DNA of 64,000 nt from Paratinospora sagittata (taxonomy: Eukaryota; Streptophyta; Magnoliopsida; Ranunculales; Menispermaceae), in the NCBI GenBank assembly GCA_035771175.1, contig CM069602.1, forward strand, positions 13,043,116-13,107,115, read 5' to 3'. Under the pieces are notes generated by a model that searched no databases, had not been told where the DNA came from, and worked only from the letters and a program-made list of their open reading frames with translations. Of the stretch, positions 48,880 to 61,885 are shown one piece after another; position 1 is the first letter of the stretch; every line of letters starts with the position of its first letter. The translations under genes were made by a program, and so were the position numbers.

Positions 48880-49275
48880 ACTATGAAATATGAAACACTC
48901 TTACACTAGTGCTACAATAACTATTATGATATATGATGAGAAAAAAGAGAACTTTTATGATTTTTTTACTTCTTTAAATTCTTTACTTAATATAGAGTAC
49001 ATAGAAAAAACAAAATTCAATATTAATAAGTATTGTATAGTTGAGTTTTTTATGAATTTTGTGCCTCACTTCATTCAAATGTGTGCTATCAAGTATGAAA
49101 TATGAAACAGTAGTGCTGCTATGACCATTATAATATAATGATGAAAACTAGAATCTTTTCTGATTTTTGAATCCTCTGGTAAAAAATAAGTACATAGAAA
49201 AACAGAATTTACTATCATTAATTAATGTATAATTGAGTTTTTATACAAATTTTGTGCCGCACTTCACTCAAACGT
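48880..49275 (+). repeat. Diverged tandem duplication of about 190 bp
   Basis: 48880-49075 and 49090-49275 share the same order of words: TATGAAATATGAAACA, then GTGCT with a TAATATAATGATGA-like stretch, AGTACATAGAAAAA, GAGTTTTTAT, and TTTTGTGCC followed by CACTTCA. Copies differ by many substitutions and indels. Confidence 0.6.
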
Positions 49276-51597
49276 GCTCTGTACCTCCCTTTGCATCTTG
49301 CGTCTCAAGCACCAAGGTCCTCATTGCCTCAAGTACACCATGCACCTTTAACGTGGTCAAATGTTTATGAATTGGGTGACATATAACTTGTAACCTATAT
49401 TGACAAGGATGCAATCAAGCCCACTCGTTGCGAGTTTTACATGGCTTTGTGCTTGAGTTGACTGTATGATTTCCTTTACATAGCTAGAAAATCTAATGAT
49501 GTTGACTCCTTGTGCATGAGGTGGATGAAACCATTTTTCCTTAGCCTCCATGACTATTGAGGTTACGGAGGCCTAAGTCTTCTTGCCATTGAGTAGATGT
49601 TTGAAAAAAAGATTGTCAATATCTTTGTTTATCAGACCATAGATATCATCTAATAAAAAAAAAGTCCACAATGCTACATCTCATGGAAAGAGAATAGGAT
49701 GGTAAAACTTATTAATTGCTGAAATTATTTATCCTAGAAGAACAATGTTGCTCTTTTAGTCCCTTTAGTATGTTGGGTCTGCTAATCTTAGTTCTAGATA
49801 TTTAGATATCAGCTACCTCCTAGAAACCACATTACAACTTATTTACTCAATAATTCTTGTCATGTGATTTTTCTTACCATGCCTATCAAGCTGATTAACA
49901 TTCTAACATAAAGCTTGCAGTTTCCATGCCCCTTTTCCTCAATACTTGTGAATTGTGATTACTTGTTGCAAGTTTGCAAGAGAGGGTACTATTAGACTAT
50001 AACACATCTAAGTGCATGAAATTACTATTGACTAATATATTGTTTGAACACAAACAGGATACTCGACTTAGCTGGGTGGAATATGCACAAGATCTTGATC
50101 TAGTGTCACTAAGACCAATGGTTGATTACTATGGTGCAATTGTCTTTAGGAGCTAAATTTTTTTGAGCTTTGGAACCTTACAAGACAAACCTAAGGCCTG
50201 ATTTATTGTAAATGTTTTCATGTTAATTTCCCAATTGTTTTTCTCCCTTACCACATGGGGGCCTAAGTTGCTCGCTTGGTCAAAGAAATCCCTAATGTTA
50301 CTTTCCCCAAACTCCCCAACAATAGAAGCTTTAAAGGATTAATTCCGTATTAAGAATTTTGGTAATTACAAAGATCGGCACAGTTGAGTTAAGAATTGGT
50401 GGAAAAGGGGCTAGAGTGGGAACTAAGAGATCAAACACACTCATGAGATGTTGAAGATGACTGACATTTTACTTGAAAAATTGCAATGAGAAGAAAGGGG
50501 GTTGGGGTTAAGGTTGGGATTGAGGGTTGCAATTGTAGGCTTTATATATTTATACTAATACCCTTGAACTTTTGAAAAATCTTCAAAGAATTCCATGCTT
50601 GCCTTATGTAGTATATAGGGGAGTTGCCCCAGTGCCTTAACAACACTAATGCTCATCAAAACATGCTTTTATGTGGCACATATGAGGTAGAGCAAAGTAT
50701 GAAAGACGTTCCATGCATGATTTTCTAGAAACTAGACATGAACTAGCATGTAGATTTACCATTTATAACATGGATAGAACATTGAAGAGGGATGTGAGAA
50801 GATGAATAAGGTTCAAAGATTACACATACCTTTTCTTCACTTTTCTTAGGTCATGTAGATGTAGTTCTTATAGTGTACTAGATCTGCTTTTTAAACACTC
50901 TTGGATGTCAAATGGAGTCTCAAAAAACTTAAATAAGAGAGGAAAAATGTGCAGAACGTCCAAGAGCAAAGTTTTTTTGGGGAATCTTCCCTATTTCTAC
51001 CTTTTTATAAGGCTTTTGTAATTATTCAATTTTGACTTGGTGTAGGTCTCTCTAGCCAATTATTTCTCTATTGTTCATCCTAATCCTATAAGTATAGAGT
51101 TGAGAATCCAATTTAAGACTCCACAAGAGTTCCACTCATTAAGCTTTCCTCCTTGATCAAATCCAACCTAGTATTTGTTTGGCAATCTAAGTCATCGATT
51201 GAATAATTTTTTTCTTGTTCTTTTCCTTTTCCCTCCAAATCTAGATTTAGGAGACTTGTTAGAACACAATGGGCAGTTCTATGGATGGCTAGGGTGTCTT
51301 GTAGGCATTGGAAAAACCCTTCCTAGCCTCCTTGGTGCTCTGCCCTTTCCAATTTCTGTATATCTCCTAATAAAATTAGGAACTGATAGGAATAGAAATG
51401 ATTTATTTCAGATACAGTACAAATAGCTAATTGCTAAGTGTATTTCATTAACCTAGAAATAGTTTGAAATCTGTGGGTTGATATTCTTGATTATTGATAC
51501 TATCAGAAAATGTTATGGTTACACATTAGGTTGAAACTCTAAATCCAACATAAAATAGTGTATGTTGTCCTAAAATCACCAAATTTTAGTTGTAGAG

Positions 51598-51786
51598 TGA
51601 TGCAATGTGATAAGAGTTGGAGTTTGTGGAGATCTCAAATTAGTGTTTTCATATTTTAGGAAATTTTACTAATTTTATTTAAATTTACTAAAAATAGTAA
51701 ATTTACTAAAATTAGTAAAATTTCCTAAAATATGGAAACACTAATTTGAGATCTCCACAAACTCCAACTCTTTTCACATTGCATCA
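51598..51786. repeat. Near-perfect 189-bp inverted repeat (hairpin)
   Basis: The left arm from 51598 (TGATGCAATGTGATAAGAG) and the complement of the right arm ending at 51786 (TGATGCAATGTGAAAAGAG) match along about 80 bases with two mismatches that I can see. The pairing continues almost to the centre, where TTTACTAAAAATAGTAAA forms a nested palindrome. There is no coding capacity. It could be a MITE or a small-RNA hairpin locus. Confidence 0.9.
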
Positions 51787-52424
51787 TAAAGGTTTTTCAT
51801 TATTAGAGGACCATTCGTGAAGTCATATTTTAGTAAGAGATCGTCTGATCATATATTACAGAAATGATCAAAATGCCCCTAAAACCTAGTTTCTTGTAAA
51901 TTGTTTAAAATTACTGCAACAATGTCTTGGGGGTTTTGATGGGTAAGTTATAATCATTTATGATAAAAAAATATTTACATTGTAAATCCGTAAATTGAAA
52001 AAAATTGGCCATGCATCAAAATTATCAAAATTCCACTGGAAAATCTAAGTATTACAAATTAGTCGTTCTTATTGCCACATTTGCAAGCAATCAGAGGTGT
52101 GAGTTTGCAAGCTGTGAGGTTATGCACCGAAGGCCTAGTTTATCCATTAAAAAAGAAAGAAAGAAAGATTGGGGCACATTGAGCATATTCTTGATCACTA
52201 TATTTATTTCTATTATCATTAAGTTTGTTTTTCTAAGTTCTTCTACAGTGAGCAAGGTTTGCCCTAGATTGTTGTTGCTTCCTTGTTGGGGCTGGATGAC
52301 TTGTTGTTGAGGGGAAGACTGTTATGGAGGCCGGTTCCCTTATGCGGTTGTTGATTTTTGTAGGATTGTTTTATGGACACGAGATACTCTATCCTGTTTT
52401 GTTTTATCAGTCACTGAGGCTGTT

Positions 52425-52426
<2 letters not shown>

Positions 52427-52473
<47 letters not shown>
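52427..52473 (+). repeat. TC dinucleotide microsatellite
   Basis: About 23 consecutive TC units, ending before TTAACTAG. Confidence 0.97.
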
Positions 52474-52476
<3 letters not shown>

Positions 52477-53497
52477 CTAGTGGAATCTGATATTTATCCT
52501 AATTCCTAAGAAGAAAGTTGTGAGCTTTGTGACCTTTGTCCATGTGCCAATTAACTAGGCACAAGTGAAAGACTTCGAGGGGAGATGGCCTTCTCTTAGC
52601 TTGAAGGTTTTATTTTTAATTAAGAGGTCTGATCAGATTCGGACGGTCTGCTTTGAGGCTTCCAGCCTTCTAAGACACTCTCATATTGTAATTATTCTAA
52701 GATTCTTGCAAATTGACCATTATAGATTTGTTTCCTAGTCTTACTACTTATCCGTCTTAACATTTTCATCTCTACTCTTTTTATGCAAAAAGTCTCTAAC
52801 AGGCATACACAGTAATACGACCACACGTGCACATGCATTGAGACATCCGCCTGTATGGGCATGTGCACAATGTAACATATGGGTATGTGCACAATATACA
52901 CACGTGTTTCATTTGAACATGCATACAAGCACATATGCATGCACAATTGCACATGCACAATGTACCCTCTTTCCAAGCATATTTAATTATTTAAAGTGGT
53001 TGCAGAAAATCATCAGTTATTCTACATATATTGCTTTTGATTTTGCAGGTTTCTTAAAAGCTCTTGGCCCTTCTACTACCATTTTATGACAGAGGAGCTT
53101 TTGATTACAAGCTTGGAAATTACATTTGTTATTGAATTTCATGATTAGAGGAACAAAAGGAGTGCCTTTATTATAGAAGACATACAGAGAGGCAGAGTTG
53201 CATGAGTTATAGCTATTTGCTTGCTTGGAGATTTTCTTGGACTTAGAAAGTGAAGGGTGACTCTTGTAAATAAGTGTGACCGTAACTTTACTGAAGTACT
53301 TATCTTGATTTAGATTGGGCTCAAGAATTTTAGCAGGAAGTTATGTTTTTTTGTGTAGTTCCCTTCTTTTGGTGGATCAGGTCATCTCTCTTTTGATATG
53401 ATTAGGCTGATTCATTTCTGGTAGGCTCCCCAACACAAACCTGTTATCCATCCCTATCCAGGGTATTTGTAGAATGAGGCAATATATATATTGAAGA

Positions 53498-56400
53498 ATG
53501 GATGACTATAAAGAGAATCTTGGGCAATTGCCTCAGAAATGGAGCATGGGAGAATCTCATCTCTTCATCGCTGCTTGCTTTATTGCTGCACTAGTTGGAA
53601 TTTTGACTATAGTTTACACAGTCTTCCAGTGGAGAAGAAACATTAGTCTAAGCTGGATGAAAGCCATAGCAAGATCTAAAAAGAATCCAAAGACAAAGGA
53701 CAAGGTCCCTGTCGCTGCTCATTCTTGGAGTTTAGAGGTGGTTTCACGTGCTAGGAGCCTAAGCTGCTGTGTATGCTTGAAGTCTGTGTGCCCAACTCAG
53801 CCACTTGGCCCAATGATTGCCTCTGACAGCTTCATCCACCGTTGTAGCATCTGTGGTGCAGCAGCACATCTGAACTGCTCTTCAAATGCACACAAGGATT
53901 GCAAGTGTATCTCCATGATTGGGTACGAACACATGATACACCAATGGTCTGTTCGTTGGACAGAAATTGCAGACCAACCCGATGAAACGGCTTGTTGTAG
54001 TCACTGTGAAGAGCCTTTTAGTGGGTCATTTCTTGGAGGTTCTCCAATTTGGTGTTGCATGTGGTGTCAGCGCCTGGTTCATTTTGAGTGCCACACTAGC
54101 ATGTCCAATGAAGCTGGTGACATTTGTGATCTTGGACCATTTAAGAGATTGATCTTATCACCACTCTTTGTCAAGGAATTGAATCGAAATGCTGCAGGTG
54201 GGTTTTTGAGCTCAATCACACATGGAGCCAACGAGCTTGCGTCCTCAGTTCGTGGGCGTATTAGGAGTCAAAGTAAGAAGTACAAGCATGAAACAGAATC
54301 TTCTGTTGATTCTACTAATGGTGGTGTAACCTATGATTCATCACCAGAGCGCACTGGTGATAGCCATCAAACTCCAAAGGGTTCTCATAATAAGAATGAA
54401 AATTGTAATGGTGGCGTAGACAATGGAATTGTACACCAAGGTTGTGAAGTAGATAACAAGACAGAGTTGAAGCCAAACTATAAAAGAAGTACCTCATCGA
54501 GTTGGAATGATGAGTCTCAGATGTTAGGGATGAAACAGAAATATGAATTGATTGATTTGCCGTCAAATGTGAGACCACTACTAGTTTTCATTAACAAGAA
54601 GAGTGGGGCACAACGTGGGGATTCTCTCAAGCTACGTTTGAACATGCTTTTGAATCCTGTTCAGGTAACTGCTTATAAATGCATAAGGAATTACTTAATG
54701 GTGTAGTGTTTCACTTTTGTTCGCATCAGGTCCATTACATACCTTTCACTTTTGGTTTAGTAGGCCATAAATTGTTTAAAGTTTGAAGTGTTTCTTTGTG
54801 CTTTATAAATGGTATTTTGGTAGCCATAGCCGCATATAACTTTTGTATTTATTTATTGTCCCTTTAAGAGATGATTAGTTAATAGCTTTGTGAGTTTTAT
54901 TTCTTCCCATAATAGTTTCTGATAAATATGAAGTTTCATTTGTCAGCATGCAATAGTCAAGATAGTACACTTCTGTCACAACATTTTATTCTCCCCCCCA
55001 CCCTCCGCCCCCCCTCTTCCCTTCTCTTCCTTTCTTTAGTAAATAAAATCCTATATATATATATATATATATATGACCAACAATTGCCGGACTTGAATAA
55101 TCAAAGGCCATTTGTCATTTCATTTTGTTAAGTCTTAACCTAATTGGTAATATGTTTAGGTGTTCGAGTTGAGTGCAGCAGAAGGACCAGAGATTGGCCT
55201 GTACTTATTCAGAAAAGTGCCCCACTTTAGAATTCTTGTTTGTGGAGGAGATGGCACAGTTGGATGGGTTCTGGACACCATCGACAAGCAAAACTTTGTT
55301 TCTCCTCCTCCAGTTGCAATTCTTCCAGCCGGAACTGGGAACGATCTAGCCAGGGTTTTGTCTTGGGGAGGTGGGTTGGGTGCTGTAGAAAGACAAGGAG
55401 GCCTTTGCACGGTGTTGCACCACATAGAACACGCTGCAGTCACTGTACTAGATCGATGGAAGATAACAATAGGAAATCAGCAGGGAAAGCAGATTCTACC
55501 ACCAAAATTTATGAACAACTATCTTGGTATGTTACAAGAATCCTTCCTTAATTGCTGAAAATACATGCATAGATAGGGGCATCTGAATTACCTGAATGGT
55601 TTTCTGGTAGGCTTCTTCAGTGCACAAGTTAGTTTCTACCGAGCTTAAAGTGATAATTATGGAGGCAATGATTGTGAAATTCTGATGTTCTTAACTGTCA
55701 ATTGAGGTGCCCAATATTATTTTTGGGTGCCTTCTTTTTTCATATTATTTTAAAGTAAATCATCTGAATGATTTGTAATACGTGGAATTCAATAGAAGTA
55801 AAGATGTTAAAATGATGTAATGTTTGTAAAAAATGGATAAATTTGAGAATGGCCAATACCCAATATCTACATTCTCAACATTTTGGCTTATCAATGCTAT
55901 TGGGAATAGTAGAAACTTTTGGTAGAATGATAGAGCCTCTAACTTATTGGTTTTCAAGAGATGTAAACTTGGGATTTACTTGCTCAAACGTTAACCATCT
56001 GATATCTGGACTTCCTCCTGGGTTCTTTGCTGTTTTATAGTTCAATAATGAGACATTTTAGTCATCCAGTGTGGTACTTTCTTCACTGGTAGATATTTAT
56101 AGGTTGCTATCTTCAAAAGGTAATTTCTAGTCCCTAAATGTGGGTGACTAGTCTAGTTAGGTGACTGGTGTAGTTAGGTAATTTTTGGTCTAAAATTTGT
56201 ACTTTCCTCTGTAGTCTGTACTAAAATATAACAAGTCTCTGATAACTGTTATGACAGGTGTAGGATGTGATGCAAAGGTTGCATTGGACATTCATAACTT
56301 ACGGGAAGAGAACCCGGAGAAGTTCTATAACCAGGTGACAACAATTTTTAATAATAACTGCATTAGAACTGTTCCACTGCAGATATGATGTGGTATTTGG

Positions 56401-59400
56401 TAGCGTTCGGAGCACTCACATCCACATGGCCTATCTGTCTGACAAATTTTACTGTGTAATGCATAGTTAATGACGGTACGAGAATTTTTAGAAATGCATC
56501 AAGAATAATATATTTTGTGACTCAATGTGAATAAATGGTATGATGATAATGAATAAATGATATCTTCTATGGAAAAAATCTTGAATGAAAAAGTGTTTTG
56601 ATCTTATGATTTGTGAACATGTGGTCTCGCTTTCATTATATTCAAAGTCCACGAGGAATGGAAGATCAGAAAACTTTTGCATTTGTAATTTGGAAGAGAT
56701 TTGTGTTTTAAATTGGTTGACCCAAGTAGTTTTCTCATGTCTCAATAGTCACCATGGTGCTTGAGTCATTGGAGAGGCTGAAGGAGAATTGAGATTTGTA
56801 CCAAGTAATTGCATCTGCCAGAGATCACAGTCAATAATGAATTGATAGGACTTCGAAAACAACAACAATAATATTAGTCATAAAACCGATAATGTTGATA
56901 TGAGTAATAATAATACTAATCTATGAATTGGTGCTAATTCCCATAGACCTGTTTCCTTGATCAAGAATTTATTGTTGTAATGGAAGCTGGAATAGTTGAA
57001 GTTTATCATTCATAGGCCTAAAGTTCACAACTAATGGGACCTTCACTACTAAATGAGATCAAACATCAACCTTGATCCTGCACCTTTCTTACCCTTGGCA
57101 CTCGAGCATCTTTTAGGAATTAAGATGAAATATTTGCTTTCTTTCTTGTGTCCGAACTTTGAAGCCACATAAGAATGGTCACTTAAGTGAAAAACAATCA
57201 GCAATTTCTTTTTTCTCCCTATCTGCTCACAACAATTTCATGCATTTGGTCACATTTTCCCGTGTTACATTTGTCACCTATAAAGTTTTTGTATGATATG
57301 GCTCCTGCAAGGCCTGAGTATTTTCTGGGGTAATTATTGTATCATACTTGAAAGCCAAAAGAAAATACGAAGCATCACACAAAGAGTGAAATGAATGAAA
57401 TTAAAAACAACAAAACAGACCCAAAAACCCGACTTACTCCAACATGAACATCACTCAGTTGGAGTTATGACTCCCTTGATATATCTGAGGTTCAGAATGG
57501 TGTACTTTGGTTGAGGTTTGGTAACATATCTGCACTACATCCTAATGGATGGTTATGATGGTTATTGCTGCTACTAATGTCAGAATATGGACTAATATTC
57601 GTATTTCTATTTACTGAATATGACCATATTTGTACTCTTCTTTTTGTATTTTCTCTAGAAGTAAAATAGAATGGGAATCAATGAAGCAAATTCACTCTTA
57701 AAATGAAATGTTTGGACAAGGAAAAGGGAAATGTTGTTCAGAACTATTATTATTTGTCATTTCTTTGTGTTTCATTTATTTAGTGCCTCATTGTTTCATT
57801 TAATGATGGTATAGAAACTTTCTTTGATTAAGTTCGGCATCATTAGCTGAAAGACACAATTTTCCTGCAGTTCATGAATAAAGTGCTATATGCAAGAGAA
57901 GGTGCTAAATGTATCATGGACAAAACCTTTGAAGACTTCCCCTGGCAAGTCAGAGTATTTGTTGATGGTGTGGACATAGAGGTCCCTGAGGTGCGTTGGA
58001 TTTCTATTACTGTTCTCTTATATAGAATTTACACTTGGTCTCATCACCACTTGTACCATGCAGATGAATATGGTGACACATGTATTGGCATGGTTGTGCA
58101 TTATGCAATATTGGCTATTAGGCTATTTAGGTCGTTTTTTTCTATTATGTTGTTGCAAACTGGCAGGAGAATAATATTCATGAAATTGTCACTTACTATT
58201 TTCCTTTCAAAACTATTGCAGGATGCAGAAGGCATTCTAGTTGCCAACATTGGAAGCTATATGGGAGGTGTAGATTTGTGGCAAAATGAGGATGAGACTG
58301 ATGATAATTTTGATCCACAATCCATGCATGACAAGGTGCTAGAGGTCGTTAGCATATCTGGAACATGGCATCTTGGAAAGCTTCAGGTGGTACTTTGCAT
58401 GTTGTTATGCTATATCCTGCTCTGTTACAAATTTAGGTGTTGCAAATTATGCGTACTTCCCTTAGACTTGTTGAGGGCTTTCCTAAAGAAAATTGATAAG
58501 AACTCGGTAAAAATAGTTTTGGCGAGTGAAAAATTACTAAAACTTGCATGTGTAAACCAGGTTGGGCTCTCTCGAGCTCGAAGATTGGCTCAAGGGCAAT
58601 CAATCAGAATCCATCTCTCTGTTCCTTTACCTGTTCAAGTTGATGGAGAGCCTTGGCTTCAGCAGCCATGCACATTAACCATATCACATCATGGCCAGGT
58701 TCTCCCTCTCCCACTCGCTCTGCATATGTGTTTAGTGTATGAACAAGATATTATGTGGTAGTTTGTCATGGCTCTTAAATAATTCTTTAGTTCTTCAAGT
58801 TTGCAGTTTTATTAGGTGAATTAAGGACAGGAAATAAGAAGGCAATAAAATGTTATTGCTTACTTTTTTGTCTTGAAGTTATAACATATGATTGACCTAT
58901 ATTTACCTTAAACTTCTGTTTTTTCACTCCATTGATGTTGATATCATGAGGCCTCTGGATCAAGTGTTGCTGCTCCTGGAAAATCAGTTACCTCTGCGTC
59001 CTTCCATTCAGAGCTGAGAAAGAAATGTTCACACTTGTATTATTTGTTAGAGTTCTGTTTGACATTTCAATTTCGATTCAAAAACAAACTTTAAAGTATA
59101 TCTCTCTTATGATCTTACAATCTTGTTCACTTCTCTGACTATTATTGCATTATCCTCTCATTTGTAACAATCTTCCCTTCATGCTGCAACTCAGCTAGAA
59201 TTCTTTGTTCTCATGAATCAGCTTTTTCTTTCTGTTCTTCCTTTGACTCTCGGATGTGGAATCAAAGGAAATAGAGAAGTAACTTGGTCTCTTATTTTGC
59301 TTAAGCTCATCCAAATTGTAGACAGGCCTCGGATAAGATTCCCGGAAGCAGTATGCCTCGATGCTACTTATTAAAATTGTGCGGGAGCAGGAGCTCTTAA

Positions 59401-59878
59401 GCCATCTCTTCATTCTGTGAGGCATTAAAGAAGCCATATATATCTTGCATGTTTTGCGCCTGTTGATGAGTCTGCTTTCATGTTAATTTAGTTTGTCTTT
59501 TTATTCCTTCAATAGTTGCTGGAATGTCCGCCTTGAGTAAGGCTCCCAAGCTCATGTAAGAAGGGCGCATCACATGTTCTGTCAGCATAGAATAATATCT
59601 AATGTACTTAATCGGGAGGCACACTCATTAAGCTAAAACCTCTTGTTTTTATTTGTTGAAGTCCCTCGTGCCAAGATGATTGCTTGTGATTCTCGATTTG
59701 TTGCTTATGTTTGCATTTGATCATGCAGGCATTTATGTTGAAGAGGGCATCTGAGGAGCCTCTTGGTCATGCAGCAGCCATAATTACCGATGTGCTTGAG
59801 AATGCTGAAACCAACCGTGTAATTACTGCATCTCAGAAGCGAGCTCTTCTTCAAGAAATGGCTCTGAGGCTCTCCTAG
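53498..59878 (+). CDS. Diacylglycerol kinase, plant DGK1/DGK2 type
   Basis: Seven coding exons: 53498-54664, 55160-55526, 56258-56334, 57871-57990, 58222-58386, 58561-58698 and 59729-59878. They total 2,184 bases and 727 residues, the size of Arabidopsis DGK1/DGK2. All junctions are GT-AG and the frame is continuous to TAG. Residues 21-42 form one membrane segment followed by basic residues (QWRRN), so it is likely membrane-anchored. Two Cys/His-rich C1 domains follow (about 75-136 and 149-210), binding diacylglycerol or regulating the enzyme. The catalytic domain starts near 359 ([16 protein letters not shown]). It contains [10 protein letters not shown] (418-427) and [10 protein letters not shown] (445-454). 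The accessory domain fills most of the rest. The enzyme phosphorylates diacylglycerol to phosphatidic acid with ATP, linking phospholipase C signalling to phosphatidic acid. The ATG was chosen because the membrane segment follows at the expected distance. Confidence 0.96.
55050..55075 (+). repeat. TA dinucleotide microsatellite in DGK intron 1
   Basis: An uninterrupted TA run near the middle of the intron between coding exons 1 and 2. Confidence 0.9.
56335..57870 (+). other. Long intron of the DGK gene (coding intron 3)
   Basis: A 1,536-bp AT-rich intron with GT-AG ends. No nested gene or recognisable transposon is seen in it. Confidence 0.8.
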
Positions 59879-60553
59879 AGGTCTACTGTACTCTGCTCTT
59901 CAATATCAATATTTTTCACTTCATCTATGTATTTAAATTCACAGTTTTAGGTGCATAAACTCTTTAAAAATCATGTTTTCTTATACCAACTGGCCTGGAG
60001 ACATTTCTTAAAATGTAATATTGTCCGAGTATAATTCATGGCGAGCGAGAGTTTTTTACGCATTCATACATCTGTACATAACATACAACTTTCTACATAT
60101 CTCAATGAATTAAATCTCAATTTTTTGTGACAGAAATGGCAGCAATGAAATCAGTGTGATGATACTTTCATTAGGGATTAGTTTGGTTCCCTTTCACCTT
60201 TTTAACCTTTTTAAGGTATCAGTTAAAACTTCAATTGTATACTGCTACTATTGCTAATTTGCTATTGAATGCCTAATTTTACGTTTTGGTCCAGTTTAAG
60301 TTTTGGGTTTAGATATGATTTTTAGAGGTGAAAAAAAAAAAACAGAAGCAAGTTCTTTACTGGTCACCTTTTGATTCTTGTTTCTTTGGAAAAATGATTT
60401 AATTGAGTTGAGATTGATCCATTGTGACTTTGAGGGTTACCCTTTTTGAATTCGAGATAGCCTATTTTATGTCGAGGTAAGGCTATATATATGCTTGATT
60501 GAGTTGATTAAATAAATATGTACGTGACAATTATTTATTTACTTTATGACTTG
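59879..60553. other. 3' flank of the DGK gene
   Basis: Probable 3' untranslated region followed by AT-rich DNA. Candidate poly(A) signals are loose AATAAA-like words; none was chosen. Confidence 0.4.
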
Positions 60554-60570
60554 CATGTTCAATGATGCTT

Positions 60571-60720
60571 TTTTTTTTTTTTGATAACCGAGGGTATCTA
60601 AGTATTTAGTTTGTTCGAGCGGGAGATACTTCCAGTGGCCAATGTTGGTGGAGAGTTGAATTCATGACCTCGTTTCTTGAGACGAACGTCCTGAGTCATT
60701 CAACCAATCGAACATTGGCT
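60571..60720 (-). mobile_element. SINE, minus orientation, with a 17-bp target-site duplication
   Basis: A 150-bp insert is flanked by CATGTTCAATGATGCTT (60554-60570) and CATGTTTAATGATGCTT (60721-60737), differing at one base. On the minus strand it runs from a tRNA-like start with A-box (TGGTTGAATGACTCAGG) and B-box-like (GGTCATGAATTC) words to a poly(A) tail, seen as the T run at 60571-60582. These are the hallmarks of LINE-mobilised plant SINEs. Confidence 0.8.
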
Positions 60721-60737
60721 CATGTTTAATGATGCTT

Positions 60738-61180
60738 GATGTATAAATCCTCACTTAAAATTTTGAGAATTATGATTTTACATAGGGTTTTGCATGATAG
60801 CTTTAACCAATTCATGGTAATCGCTAATCAATTATACAATTCAATTTGAATAAAATTATAAAGTGAAGTATATGTCAAAATCGAATTGGAAAATTTATTC
60901 TGGTGCCTAGGTTAATTTATTTAAAATTGAGTATATTTTCAAAATTAGTATCATTTTATTATTAAAATTATGGCTATTGCTTGAATTGTGTCCTCCAATT
61001 ATCAAAATGTGACTTCTTCTCATGTAGTGTGGAGTTGCGTTGTCATTATCAAATATGCCCTCCAAAAGATTTAAAGAAAAGAAAAACAATTAATTTATCC
61101 ATTTTGTACAATTTGACCAATACCAAATACCAAATAAGAATCGAGGAGAGAACCTCAAGAAGCAACTACAGAGAGAGACC
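60738..61180. other. AT-rich intergenic DNA
   Basis: No gene or repeat is recognised between the SINE and the LINE ORF1 relic. Confidence 0.4.
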
Positions 61181-61185
61181 TGTAA

Positions 61186-61700
61186 GGAAAGGATGTCGTT
61201 GGGTTAGTTCAGTTCGAACAACAAAGTCGAAGAATTGTATATTGCAAATGTGAAACAAGGAAGTGGAGAGATTGATTTCAAAAAATGTTTATATGCTACC
61301 GTTCTAACATCTAAACGTATTAGCAGGAAAGAGTTTCGGACCACCATGGGTCAATTATGGAGAACATGCAAACCTGTTTTGTTCAAGGAGGTTGGGGAGA
61401 AAATTTTCACTGTTCAGTTCAGTAACCTGGTGGACAGGAAAAGGTTCCTCGAGAGAGAACCTTTGGCATTTTGATAATTCTTTGGTGGTACTAGCATAAG
61501 TTGATGGGTTGAAGAAACCGACTGAAATGGAGCTACGGTGGGCAAAGTTTTGTGTATGATCTCCCAATTGCCTACATGACTAAGGAGGTAGCAAAAATCA
61601 TTGGTGAGGCTCTGGGGAGTTTTGTTGAAATATTCGAAGATCAACGTTTATGTTGTTGGGATCGTTCCATACGTATCTGGGTTGACTTGTACATATATAA
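61186..61700 (+). pseudogene. LINE ORF1-type relic (DUF4283 domain)
   Basis: Translation gives ISRKEFRTTMGQLWRTCKPV, LFKEVGEKIFTVQFSNLVDR, KRFLEREP and, after a one-base shift, WHFDNSLVVLA. This pattern is the DUF4283 domain found in ORF1 of plant LINEs and related zinc-knuckle proteins, where it probably binds nucleic acid. Stops and frameshifts follow. No intact protein is possible. Confidence 0.75.
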
Positions 61701-61885
61701 GTTCTTCTAAAAAGAAGAAATCTCATCTTTTAAAGCTTAAATAGTAGTTTAATAAGTTGGATACATGATAATGCAACATATTTTATTACTAATATAAACT
61801 TAAATAGTAGTTATTAAGTTTTAAAAAAATTAGGCTATTTGACGGGGGCCAACCTGACCAACCCGATTTCACCCCTAGCCACAGG

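Larger units (their letters stand above)
44923..53049. other. Long non-coding stretch, possibly a 5' intron of the kinase gene
   Basis: No convincing coding region or intact transposon is found. It contains a diverged tandem duplication (48880-49275), a pair of related segments near 48024 and 48516, a near-perfect hairpin (51598-51786), a TC microsatellite (52427-52473) and repeated TGCACA words (52810-52970). The segment 47735-47905 is less AT-rich and rich in GCCTCA/TGAGGC words, as seen in some plant MITEs. Short open frames here have no recognisable domains. Confidence 0.45.
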
